Of a DNA stretch of 64,000 nt, positions 19,503 to 26,672 are shown one piece after another. A program made the translations under genes and the position numbers. Origin of the DNA: Kitasatospora sp. Root107 (GTDB taxonomy: Bacteria > Actinomycetota > Actinomycetes > Streptomycetales > Streptomycetaceae); NCBI RefSeq assembly GCF_001424875.1, contig NZ_LMCT01000008.1:16944-80943 (forward strand). Reading direction: 5' to 3'. Numbering within the stretch: position 1 is the first letter of the stretch; every line of letters starts with the position of its first letter. Under the pieces are notes generated by a model. The model did not search any database, was not told the origin of the DNA, and saw only the letters and a list, made by a program, of their open reading frames with translations.

Positions 19503-19561
19503 GATTCTCGGGGGTTGGCCGGAGGACCAGCGCGGGGGCCAGCCGGAGAGGCGGGGTGAGG

Positions 19562-19792
19562 TCAGCCGGTCGGCTGGGCCTCGGCGCAGGTGGTGGAGTG
19601 GTCGGCCACCACCTCGCCGACCACCGGGAGGGCCGCCACCTCCGGCGAGCAGACGGCGCTGGCGGTCAGACTCCAGCCGCCCGGAGCCTGGGCGATGTCC
19701 CCGACGGTGTTGTTGCTCGCGGCCTGGCCGGGGGTGGCGGCGCAGGTCAGGGCAGCGAGGGCGAGGGCGGCGCCGGTGAGCATTCGGTTCAT
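19562..19792 (-). CDS. Small secreted protein
   Basis: The 76-residue protein starts MNRMLTGAALALAALTCAA, a Sec signal peptide with likely cleavage after GQAA. The mature part of about 50 residues contains two cysteines (AVCSPEV and TTCAEA) that could form one disulfide. It resembles small secreted proteins of streptomycetes in size and layout only. Function is unknown. The ATG has only a weak GGA site upstream. Confidence 0.7.
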   Translation of the reverse strand: MNRMLTGAALALAALTCAATPGQAASNNTVGDIAQAPGGWSLTASAVCSPEVAALPVVGEVVADHSTTCAEAQPTG

Positions 19793-19900
19793 GGCCGGTC
19801 CAACGAGAGCGGGGCCCGGCGGTCACTCGGCCGGGACCACGGCGCGGGTCGACTAACCTTGGTGTAGTTCCTGCCCAGATTCAGTAGAGAGGTTCGTGCC

Positions 19901-20614
19901 GTGGACACTGCCGACCGAGCGAACACCCCGGTCGTCGTCGCCATCGACGGACCTTCCGGCTCCGGCAAGTCGACCGTCTCCCGGGCGGTCGCCGCCCGGC
20001 TCGGGCTGAGCTTCCTGGACACCGGCGCGATGTACCGCGCGATGACCTGGTGGATGCTGGCCAACGAGGTCGACGTCAACGACGCCGACGCGGTGGCCCT
20101 CGCCTGCGGCAAGCCGGTGATCGTCTCCGGTACGGACGCCGCCGGGCCGACCATCACGGTGGACGGCCAGGACGTCTCCGGACCGATCCGCGGCCAGCAG
20201 GTCACCTCGCAGGTCAGCGCGGTCGCCGCGGTCCCGCAGGTGCGGGCCCGGTTGGTCGAGCTGCAGCGTAACTGCGCGGAGGTGGCCGAACGCGGCATCG
20301 TCGCCGAGGGCCGGGACATGGGCTCGGTGGTGTTCCCGGACGCCACCCTCAAGGTCTTCCTGACCGCCTCGGAGGCCGCGCGCGCCGCGCGCCGCGCCAC
20401 CGAGCTGCGGGCCAAGGGTCTGGACGAGGCGACCATCACCGCGATGGCCGCCGACCTGGCCCGCCGGGACGCGGCCGACTCCTCCCGGGAGACCGCCCCG
20501 CTCACCCAGGCCGCCGACGCGGTACGGGTGGACACCAGCGAACTGACGCTGGAGCAGGTGATCGACACCATCTCCGGCCTGGTCGAGCAGAAGGCCGGGC
20601 TCTCCGCGGTCTGA
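19901..20614 (+). CDS. cmk: Cytidylate kinase
   Basis: The enzyme phosphorylates CMP and dCMP with ATP. The 237-residue protein has the P-loop [10 protein letters not shown] near residues 14-23, the substrate-binding LDTGAMYRA and the late [16 protein letters not shown] start follows AGAGAGG at a suitable distance. der follows 124 bases downstream in the same direction. A phospholipid acyltransferase gene that I remember between these two in some streptomycetes is absent. Confidence 0.95.
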   Translation: MDTADRANTPVVVAIDGPSGSGKSTVSRAVAARLGLSFLDTGAMYRAMTWWMLANEVDVNDADAVALACGKPVIVSGTDAAGPTITVDGQDVSGPIRGQQVTSQVSAVAAVPQVRARLVELQRNCAEVAERGIVAEGRDMGSVVFPDATLKVFLTASEAARAARRATELRAKGLDEATITAMAADLARRDAADSSRETAPLTQAADAVRVDTSELTLEQVIDTISGLVEQKAGLSAV

Positions 20615-20738
20615 CGACCGCTCACATTCTCGCGTCCGCTGGAACGAACCGGCGGCTCGCACCGCGCTGCCCCCTCGGGGCAGGTACGCACGGCGCATCC
20701 CTGGGAAGGGAAGCACCGGGAAAAGGAAGTACAGAAGC

Positions 20739-22172
20739 ATGAGTATCGAGACCAACGGCGCCGTGGACGACGCCGACTACGCCGAGTTCATGGCACTGGC
20801 CGCCGAGGAGGGCTTCGAGGGCGAGGACCTCGAGGGCCTGAACGAGGGCCCGATGCCGGTGCTGGCCGTGGTCGGCCGCCCCAACGTCGGCAAGTCGACC
20901 CTGGTGAACCGCATCATCGGCCGCCGCGAGGCGGTCGTCGAGGACAAGCCCGGTGTCACCCGGGACCGGGTCAGCTACGAGGCGACCTGGAACGGCCGCC
21001 GGTTCAAGGTGCTGGACACCGGTGGCTGGGAGATCGACGTCCTGGGCCTGGACGCGATGGTCGCCGCGCAGGCCGAGCTCGGCATCGAGACCGCCGACGC
21101 GGTGCTCTTCGTGGTGGACGCCAACGTCGGGGCCACCGACACCGACGAGGCCCTGATCAAGATCATCCGGCGGGCCGGCAAGCCCACCGTGCTGTGCGCC
21201 AACAAGGTGGACGGCCAGTCCACCGAGGTCGAGGCCACCTACCTCTGGTCGCTCGGCCTGGGCGAGCCGTACCCCGTCTCGGCCCTGCACGGCCGTGGCT
21301 CCGGCGACCTGCTGGACGCCGTGATGGCCGCACTGCCCGACGCCCCGCCGCAGACCTTCGGCGTCCCGACCGGCGGCCCCCGCCGGGTGGCGCTGATCGG
21401 CCGGCCGAACGTCGGCAAGTCCAGCCTGCTGAACAAGGTCGCGGGCGAGGAGCGGGTGGTCGTCAACGAGCTGGCCGGCACCACCCGTGACCCGGTCGAC
21501 GAGATGATCGAACTCGGCGGCAAGACCTGGAAGTTCGTCGACACCGCCGGTATCCGCCGTCGGGTGCACCTGACCGCGGGCGCGGACTTCTACGCCTCGC
21601 TGCGCACCTCCGCCGCGCTGGAGAAGGCCGAGGTCGCGGTGGTCCTCGTGGACGCCAGCGAGACGCTCGCCGAGCAGGACACCCGGATCATCACGATGGC
21701 CGTCGAGGCCGGCCGGGCCGTCGTGATCGCGTACAACAAGTGGGACCAGATCGACGAGGAGCGCCGCTATTACCTGGAGCGCGAGATCGAGAAGGATCTC
21801 GTCCAGGTCCAGTGGGCGCCCCGGGTCAACGTCTCGGCGAAGACCGGCCGCCACATGGAGAAGCTCGTCCCGGCGATCGAGACCGCGCTGGCCGGCTGGG
21901 AGACCCGGATCTCCACCGCCCGGCTGAACGCCTTCCTCGGCGAGCTGGTGGCAGGCCACCCGCACCCGGTCCGGGGTGGCAAGCAGCCGCGCATCCTGTT
22001 CGGCACCCAGGCGGGCGTCAAGCCGCCGCGGTTCGTGCTGTTCGCCTCCGGCTTCCTGGAGGCGGGGTACCGCCGCTTCGTCGAGCGCCGCCTGCGGGAG
22101 GAGTTCGGGTTCGTCGGGACGCCGATCTCGATCTCGGTCCGGGTGCGTGAGAAGCGCAAGCGCACCAAGTAA
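20739..22172 (+). CDS. der: Ribosome-associated GTPase Der
   Basis: Der (EngA) has two tandem GTPase domains and a C-terminal KH-like domain and acts in 50S subunit maturation. The 477-residue protein shows two G1 motifs ([10 protein letters not shown] near residue 47 and [10 protein letters not shown] later), two DTGG/DTAG-type G3 motifs, and NKVD and NKWD G4 motifs. An acidic N-terminal extension of about 40 residues is typical of actinomycetes. A perfect bidirectional terminator follows. Confidence 0.97.
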   Translation: MSIETNGAVDDADYAEFMALAAEEGFEGEDLEGLNEGPMPVLAVVGRPNVGKSTLVNRIIGRREAVVEDKPGVTRDRVSYEATWNGRRFKVLDTGGWEIDVLGLDAMVAAQAELGIETADAVLFVVDANVGATDTDEALIKIIRRAGKPTVLCANKVDGQSTEVEATYLWSLGLGEPYPVSALHGRGSGDLLDAVMAALPDAPPQTFGVPTGGPRRVALIGRPNVGKSSLLNKVAGEERVVVNELAGTTRDPVDEMIELGGKTWKFVDTAGIRRRVHLTAGADFYASLRTSAALEKAEVAVVLVDASETLAEQDTRIITMAVEAGRAVVIAYNKWDQIDEERRYYLEREIEKDLVQVQWAPRVNVSAKTGRHMEKLVPAIETALAGWETRISTARLNAFLGELVAGHPHPVRGGKQPRILFGTQAGVKPPRFVLFASGFLEAGYRRFVERRLREEFGFVGTPISISVRVREKRKRTK

Positions 22173-22185
22173 GCAGTAGGCAGTG

Positions 22186-22230
22186 ACATGCGGAAGGGGC
22201 CAGGCGGTTTGCCTGGCCCCTTCCGCATGT
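22186..22230. terminator. Bidirectional terminator between der and a convergent gene
   Basis: ACATGCGGAAGGGGCCAGGC at 22186-22205 is the exact reverse complement of the 20 bases at 22211-22230, with the five-base loop GGTTT. It lies between stop codons of convergent genes. Confidence 0.92.
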
Positions 22231-22231
22231 C

Positions 22232-22678
22232 TCAGTGCTGGGCCGGGGGCAGCGAGAGCATGCTGCGGTGGCGCCCGCCGACCGCCGGGGAGAGGTAGCC
22301 GGTGGCAACCCAACCCTGGCCGGTGGCAGGGGTGTTGGACTGGGCCGGCATGAACTGCGGGGTGCCCTGGGCGTGACCCGGGTAGGTGTGGAAGGTCTGC
22401 TGCTGGGGCGGGTACGGCTCGGTCCGCCCGGTGGCGTACGGGTCACGGGTGGCGAAACCGGTGAAGCGGAGGTCCTCCTCGCCGCTCCGGTCGCCGGGCA
22501 GGGCGCGGAAGAGCCGGCGGTACTCCGAGTACAGCGCGTCGTAGATCGGGGTCGGCGAGGTGGGGTTCTCCGCGTCGTACGACGGGCGCATACCCGGGAT
22601 GGGACGGCTCGTGGGCTGGCGGTGGGCGGCGGCGACCTCGTAGCTGTACACGTAGGACCCAACGAGTGAGAGCGGCAT
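22232..22678 (-). CDS. Hypothetical protein, streptomycete type
   Basis: The 148-residue hydrophilic protein contains SPTPIYDALYSEYRRLFRA near its centre and is otherwise rich in Pro, Gln, Thr and Gly, so it is probably largely disordered. I associate this motif with hypothetical proteins next to der in streptomycetes but cannot name a function. No signal peptide or membrane segment is present. The start is uncertain: ATG 22678 has no clear ribosome site, and an internal ATG begins MRPSYDAENPTS. Confidence 0.65.
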   Translation of the reverse strand: MPLSLVGSYVYSYEVAAAHRQPTSRPIPGMRPSYDAENPTSPTPIYDALYSEYRRLFRALPGDRSGEEDLRFTGFATRDPYATGRTEPYPPQQQTFHTYPGHAQGTPQFMPAQSNTPATGQGWVATGYLSPAVGGRHRSMLSLPPAQH

Positions 22679-22722
22679 GAGATGCGGGCGAGAGGCTCTC
22701 GCAGCTCCTGAGGTTGCACTGT

Positions 22723-22839
22723 CCAGGGGCTCGGGGAACTGCGAGGAGGTCTGGCGCCGGGGTCACGTACGAAAGTGCCTGACCACTTACGTACGGATCA
22801 CCTGGTACGAGGTCGGCGTCGCAGTTCCCCGAGCCCTGG
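22723..22839 (-). repeat. Dispersed inverted-arm repeat, copy 4 (117 bp, inverted)
   Basis: Compared with the other copies this one lies in the opposite orientation: CGAAAGTGCCTGACC on the plus strand is the reverse complement of the family core. The arms pair over about 20 bases, with one C missing in the right arm (GAGCCCTGG against GAGCCCCTGG). It lies between two minus-strand genes. Confidence 0.9.
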
Positions 22840-22876
22840 TGGCTGATGCCCGGAGCGGAGTGCCGACAGGGGCGGC

Positions 22877-23698
22877 TCAGGTGCCGGCGAGGGGGAGGGA
22901 GGCGGCGACCAGGAGGCCGCGGGTGGTGGCGCGGTCGAGGGCCTGGCGGAGCAGGTCCTCGCGGGGCTGGCGGCCGATGGTGCCGGCCGGGGCGGCGTAC
23001 ATGGTGACGGCGGAGAGCTGGCGGGCGGCGGAGCGCCAGGCTTCGGTGACCTGGAGAGGCTGGTGGGCCTGCCACCAGGCGGCGTTGGTGCCGGCGGGGG
23101 TGGGGTGCAGGATCGCGTGCAGCTGGCCCATCGCCATCAGGACCGACCAGCCGGGGAGCTGGGCGGGGGCCTTGTTGACGTCCTCGACGAACTGGAAGCC
23201 CTGCTCGGTGAGCAGGTCGAGGAACTCGTCCTCGCCGGTGGTGTTGCCGGGGCGGCCGACCGGGCCGGTCGGTTCGATCACCAGGGCGGCGTGCCCGGTG
23301 TCGCCGCAGAGCACCAGGCCGCAGGTGATGCCGAGGACGGCGGGCTGCCCGGTGCTGGAGACCGAGGCCTGCCCGGCGACCGGAGGGGCGGGGGCCGGAA
23401 CGGGGGTGGGCGCAGGGGCCTGGGACTGGCTGATGCTGCGGACGGCGCCGGCCAGCTGCTCCTCGGAGACCGGGACCACCTGGGAGGGGATGCAGCGGGA
23501 GTGGGCGAAGGCGAGCACCGCTGTCTCGTCGGCGACGAAGAGCACCGTGCTGGTGGCCTCCCGGCTGGAGTCGCCGGGGGTTCGGCAGGAGGTGCAGTCG
23601 TAGCTGTCGGGCGCGTGGGCGCCGGCGAGCAGACTGTCTGCCTCGTCGTCGCCGATCTCGGCGCGGACCTCGTCGCTGACTTCGAGCATGCGCGGCAC
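22877..23698 (-). CDS. Hypothetical protein with N-terminal Cys pairs
   Basis: The 273-residue protein has an acidic N-terminus (EVSDEVRAEIGDDEADSL) and cysteines in YDCTSCRTPG and later HSRC, which could bind metal. A Pro/Ala linker and a C-terminal alpha/beta region (WSVLMAMGQLHAILHPTP) follow. I do not recognise the family. The GTG at 23698 is supported by GAGGAG six bases upstream; the ATG nine bases further in has poorer spacing. Confidence 0.75.
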   Translation of the reverse strand: MPRMLEVSDEVRAEIGDDEADSLLAGAHAPDSYDCTSCRTPGDSSREATSTVLFVADETAVLAFAHSRCIPSQVVPVSEEQLAGAVRSISQSQAPAPTPVPAPAPPVAGQASVSSTGQPAVLGITCGLVLCGDTGHAALVIEPTGPVGRPGNTTGEDEFLDLLTEQGFQFVEDVNKAPAQLPGWSVLMAMGQLHAILHPTPAGTNAAWWQAHQPLQVTEAWRSAARQLSAVTMYAAPAGTIGRQPREDLLRQALDRATTRGLLVAASLPLAGT

Positions 23699-23737
23699 GG
23701 GGGACTCCTCGGTTGGTCGTGGGGGTGGCGGGCACAC

Positions 23738-24285
23738 CCGATCGGCATTACCAACGGGCCGTTGTGGCTGCGGTCACGGGTCCGAGTGATCGTGACGGGA
23801 TTTGCCCCGAATTCGACTGCGCCGCGTAGAGCAGAGGTCGCAATCTGTCGACATTGTGCGCGAGCTCACAGGGGCTCGAATGTGCCCCAGGCCACTCGAG
23901 GGGGAGGTTTGATCATGGAATGGGAGCCGAAAACGGACATAAGACCCACAATTGCTTGATCTTTACTGTCGGTAACAGGTGCCTGAGCTGGGTAAACCCG
24001 AAAACGTTTGGAACCTGCCTATCCGGCTCGTAGCTTCGTAACCAGTGCAACGAGCACTACCCGGGTTCACCTCCCGGTGCACGGCCCGCCGGTTCCCACC
24101 GGTGCGGCAGGTGCCCACCAGCGTGACTCGCTCGTAAGGGCGGCGCAGGTGTGCGGGAGGTTGCCGGGGCGGCGCGCACGTTGATTCAGAGACGTGCACG
24201 GCCGTCTTGCGGACGCGGCAGACGAAATCACGCTCTTCCAGGGCTTGGTTCCGCATGCCTGCCCGGGATTGTCGAGAGGATACTC
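23738..24285 (+). promoter_or_regulatory. Long upstream region and probable leader of rpfA
   Basis: About 550 bases separate the previous gene from rpfA. The stretch 23915-24020 is AT-rich and contains GGGTAAACCC and a GGAAC block at about 24010. GC-rich inverted segments follow at about 24060-24130. Homologues of this gene are known to be controlled by a c-di-AMP riboswitch in Streptomyces. I could not find that riboswitch's conserved blocks with confidence, so only a structured leader is claimed. Confidence 0.5.
23915..23959 (+). CDS. Possible 14-residue leader peptide upstream of rpfA
   Basis: ATG at 23915 has GGGGGAGG about six bases upstream, one of the best ribosome sites in the window. 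The frame reads MEWEPKTDIRPTIA and stops at 23959. Codons are unusual for this genome (AAA, ATA, AGA, ACA, ATT, GCT). It may be a translated leader peptide acting on rpfA expression, or a chance ORF in AT-rich sequence. Confidence 0.35.
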   Translation: MEWEPKTDIRPTIA

Positions 24286-25065
24286 ATGACCTTCCGTAAC
24301 GAGACCGCCGCTGCCACCACCGCCGTCAAGCGCAACCGCGTTCGGCTGGCTGTCATGGGCGGCGCCATTGCCGTCCTGCCCGTGGCCGGCCTCGTCACGG
24401 CCAACTCGGCCTCCGCCGCCTCTGTCTCCACCTGGGACAAGGTCGCGCAGTGCGAGTCCACCGGTGACTGGAGCATTGCCAACGGCAATGGCTTCTACGG
24501 TGGCCTGCAGTTCACCTCCAGCACCTGGGCCGCCTTCGGTGGCACCTCGTACGCCCCGCAGGCCAACCAGGCCAGCAAGGCGCAGCAGATCGCCATCGCC
24601 GAGAAGGTGCTCGCCTCCCAGGGCCCCGGCGCCTGGCCGGTCTGCTCCGTCAAGGCCGGTCTGACCGCGGGCGGCGCCGCCGCCGACGTCGACACCTCGA
24701 CGAGCACCAGCACGTCCGACACCAAGGCCTCGCGCTCCGAGACCCGTGCCACGGCGCCGAAGAGCACCGCCACGGCTGCCCCGAAGGTCGAGACCAAGGC
24801 CGCCGCCGCCCCGAAGGCTGCCGCTGCGCCGAAGGCCGAGACCAAGGCTGCTGCCCCGAAGGCCGCCACCCCCAAGGCCGAGACCAAGGCCCCCTCGGCC
24901 CCGGTCAAGTCCAACGGTGGCAACTACACCATCAAGAGCGGCGACACCCTGAGCAAGATCGCCGCCGACAAGGGCCTGGACTGGAAGACGGTCTACAGCA
25001 ACAACGCCTCCGTCCTCGGTGGCAACCCGAACCTGATCTTCCCGGGCCAGGTCATCTCGCTCTGA
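24286..25065 (+). CDS. rpfA: Resuscitation-promoting factor-like muralytic enzyme with LysM domain
   Basis: The 259-residue protein is exported: a signal peptide ends near NSASAAS at about residue 45. The Rpf transglycosylase-like domain contains CESTGDWSIANGNGFYGG with the catalytic Glu. An Ala/Lys/Pro-rich linker built of KAETKAAAPKAA-type repeats follows, then a C-terminal LysM (YTIKSGDTLSKIAADKGLD). Rpf enzymes cleave peptidoglycan and promote spore germination. GAGAGGA five bases upstream fixes the ATG. The small Rpf gene downstream matches the rpfA-rpfC pairing I recall from S. coelicolor. Confidence 0.92.
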   Translation: MTFRNETAAATTAVKRNRVRLAVMGGAIAVLPVAGLVTANSASAASVSTWDKVAQCESTGDWSIANGNGFYGGLQFTSSTWAAFGGTSYAPQANQASKAQQIAIAEKVLASQGPGAWPVCSVKAGLTAGGAAADVDTSTSTSTSDTKASRSETRATAPKSTATAAPKVETKAAAAPKAAAAPKAETKAAAPKAATPKAETKAPSAPVKSNGGNYTIKSGDTLSKIAADKGLDWKTVYSNNASVLGGNPNLIFPGQVISL

Positions 25066-25104
25066 TCGACGCCTGACGCTCGCTGAGCCGACTGCGCATC
25101 ACCA

Positions 25105-25137
25105 CGGCCGCCCCCTCCCTTGCGGAGGGGGCGGCCG
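25105..25137 (+). terminator. Terminator after rpfA
   Basis: CGGCCGCCCCCTCC and GGAGGGGGCGGCCG pair perfectly around a CTTGC loop, about 40 bases after the rpfA stop. Confidence 0.88.
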
Positions 25138-25143
25138 TTGCGC

Positions 25144-25174
25144 GTCGTGGTCGTGGTCGTGGTCGTCGTCGTCC
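25144..25174. repeat. Short GTC/GTGGTC microsatellite
   Basis: Tandem gtcgtggtcgtggtcgtggt followed by gtcgtcgtcg forms a simple repeat between rpfA and rpfC. Slippage here could change the distance to the downstream promoter. Confidence 0.7.
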
Positions 25175-25225
25175 GGACGGACCGGCCGCGGTGCCGGGCG
25201 GCCGGGGCCGTGCCTTCATGAGGCC

Positions 25226-25573
25226 ATGCGACCGATACTGCTGCCGACCCTCGCCGCCGCACTGCTGACCGCCGCCGCGCTGGTCCCGGCAGCGGTGCCC
25301 GCCGCTGCGGCGAACTCCGTGCCGGACGCCACCTGGGAGCGGCTGGCCCGCTGCGAGAGCGACGGCGACTGGCACGCCGACACCGGCAACGGCTTCTACG
25401 GCGGTCTGCAGATCTGGCCGCCGAGCTGGCGGGAGGCGGGCGGGCTCCGGTACGCCGACCGGCCGGACCGGGCCCCGCGGCGGCACCAGATCACCGTGGC
25501 CGAGGAGATCCGCCGGCAGCAGGGGTGGGGAGCGTGGGGGCACTGCGCCCGGGAGATCGGCCTGATCCGCTGA
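25226..25573 (+). CDS. rpfC: Short secreted resuscitation-promoting factor-like protein
   Basis: The 115-residue protein has a signal peptide (MRPILLPTLAAALLTAAALV, cleavage near AAAA) and little more than one Rpf domain. The active-site region CESDGDWHADTGNGFYGG and the paired late cysteine in GHCAREIG are present. It has no LysM, so wall retention must differ from RpfA. The symbol is based on size and adjacency to rpfA. Confidence 0.87.
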   Translation: MRPILLPTLAAALLTAAALVPAAVPAAAANSVPDATWERLARCESDGDWHADTGNGFYGGLQIWPPSWREAGGLRYADRPDRAPRRHQITVAEEIRRQQGWGAWGHCAREIGLIR

Positions 25574-25597
25574 CCCGTCGGCTGCCAGGATGGGTGC

Positions 25598-26260
25598 ATG
25601 GAACTCTTCCCCCGCGAGCGGGCCGACCCGGCGCCCGGGGTGGTGCACCTGCCGGACTGGCTGAGCCTCGCCGAGCAGCGCGAGCTGGTCGCGGCGTGCC
25701 GGGAGTGGGCCCGCCCGCCGGCCGGGATGCGGACGGTCCGGATGCCGAACGGTGGCGAGATGTCGGTCCGCTCGCTGTCGCTGGGCTGGCACTGGTACCC
25801 GTACCGCTACGTCCGGACGGTGGAGGACGGTGACGGTTCGCCGGTCAAGCCGTTCCCGCCGGTGCTGGGCGAGCTGGCCCGGCGGGCGCTGGCCGACGCG
25901 TACGGTCCTGAGCCGACCGGGATCGCGGGCACGACCGGCTACCGGCCCGACATCGGGGTGGTGAACCACTACGCGCACGGCGCACACATGGGCCTGCACC
26001 AGGACAAGGACGAGCAGGTCGACGCCCCGGTGGTCTCGCTCTCGCTCGGTGACAGCTGCGTCTTCCGGCTCGGCAACACCGAGACCAGGACCAGGCCGTG
26101 GACCGACCTCGAACTGCGCAGCGGCGACCTGCTGGTCTTCGGCGGCCCGATGCGCTTCGCCTATCACGGCGTGCCCCGCACCCACCCGGGGACGGCCGAT
26201 CCGGCGCTCGGTCTGGTGGGTCGGATCAATGTGACGATCCGTCAATCCGGCTTGGTTTAG
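25598..26260 (+). CDS. alkB: AlkB-like 2-oxoglutarate/Fe(II) dioxygenase
   Basis: AlkB enzymes oxidatively demethylate alkylated bases in DNA or RNA. The 220-residue protein has the iron ligands in GLHQDKDE and YHGVPR, the 2-oxoglutarate-binding Arg in GRINVTIR, and the substrate-loop tyrosines around WYPYRYV. The length is normal for bacterial AlkB. It begins 24 bases after rpfC. No Ada domain or glycosylase lies nearby, so adaptive-response control is not evident. Confidence 0.92.
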   Translation: MELFPRERADPAPGVVHLPDWLSLAEQRELVAACREWARPPAGMRTVRMPNGGEMSVRSLSLGWHWYPYRYVRTVEDGDGSPVKPFPPVLGELARRALADAYGPEPTGIAGTTGYRPDIGVVNHYAHGAHMGLHQDKDEQVDAPVVSLSLGDSCVFRLGNTETRTRPWTDLELRSGDLLVFGGPMRFAYHGVPRTHPGTADPALGLVGRINVTIRQSGLV

Positions 26261-26367
26261 TGCCAGGTCGGTGACGGTTCGTCGACAGGGATCGCGAGCG
26301 GAGGGTCTCATTCACTAGGGTGGCGCCGACAGTTGACCGAGTGCGGCCGATTCGTGGGGGCGAAACC

Positions 26368-26670
26368 TTGTCATCGCAACTGAACGTGAATCCAGCGGAG
26401 CTGGACAGCGCGGCCACGGTGGTCACCGATCTCAACGGGGAACTCAGGCCGGTCTCGGACCGGGCGGTCAAGGACGCCGACGAGGCGTCCTCCTCCACCG
26501 CCGGCTGGTCGGTCTCCGGTCAGCTGGGCCAGATCGCGGACAGCTGGCGTGGCGCGCTGACCGGTCTGCACCGGTCGATGGACGGCAACGCGGACGCGCT
26601 GCGCAGCACGGCCGGACAGCACCGCGGCAACGAGCAGTTGGTGGCCGCCTCGATGAGTCAGGTGGGCTAG
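26368..26670 (+). CDS. WXG100-family protein
   Basis: From the TTG the protein is exactly 100 residues, the canonical WXG100 length, and GGGGG about seven bases upstream supports it. Longer GTG starts exist at 26320 and 26341. The sequence is helical, with the hairpin motif in ADSWRGALTG (Trp60-Arg-Gly). WXG100 proteins are substrates or partners of type VII (ESX) secretion, or bind tandem effectors. It lies two bases before a larger gene with its own WXG-like helices, giving a probable cognate pair. A TAGGGT -10-like box lies at 26316. Confidence 0.8.
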   Translation: MSSQLNVNPAELDSAATVVTDLNGELRPVSDRAVKDADEASSSTAGWSVSGQLGQIADSWRGALTGLHRSMDGNADALRSTAGQHRGNEQLVAASMSQVG

Positions 26671-26672
26671 CG

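Noticed and set aside
3227-22839. CRISPR array
   Set aside because: Repeats are four, kilobases apart and in both orientations, with no regular spacers and no cas genes.
24040-24130. tRNA-like folding segment
   Set aside because: The GGGTTCACCTCCC sequence recalls a T-loop but lacks GTTCGA and a plausible anticodon arm. No tRNA was found elsewhere either.
23738-24285. c-di-AMP (ydaO-type) riboswitch before rpfA
   Set aside because: Expected from the family, but I could not locate its conserved blocks. A covariance-model search is needed before annotation.
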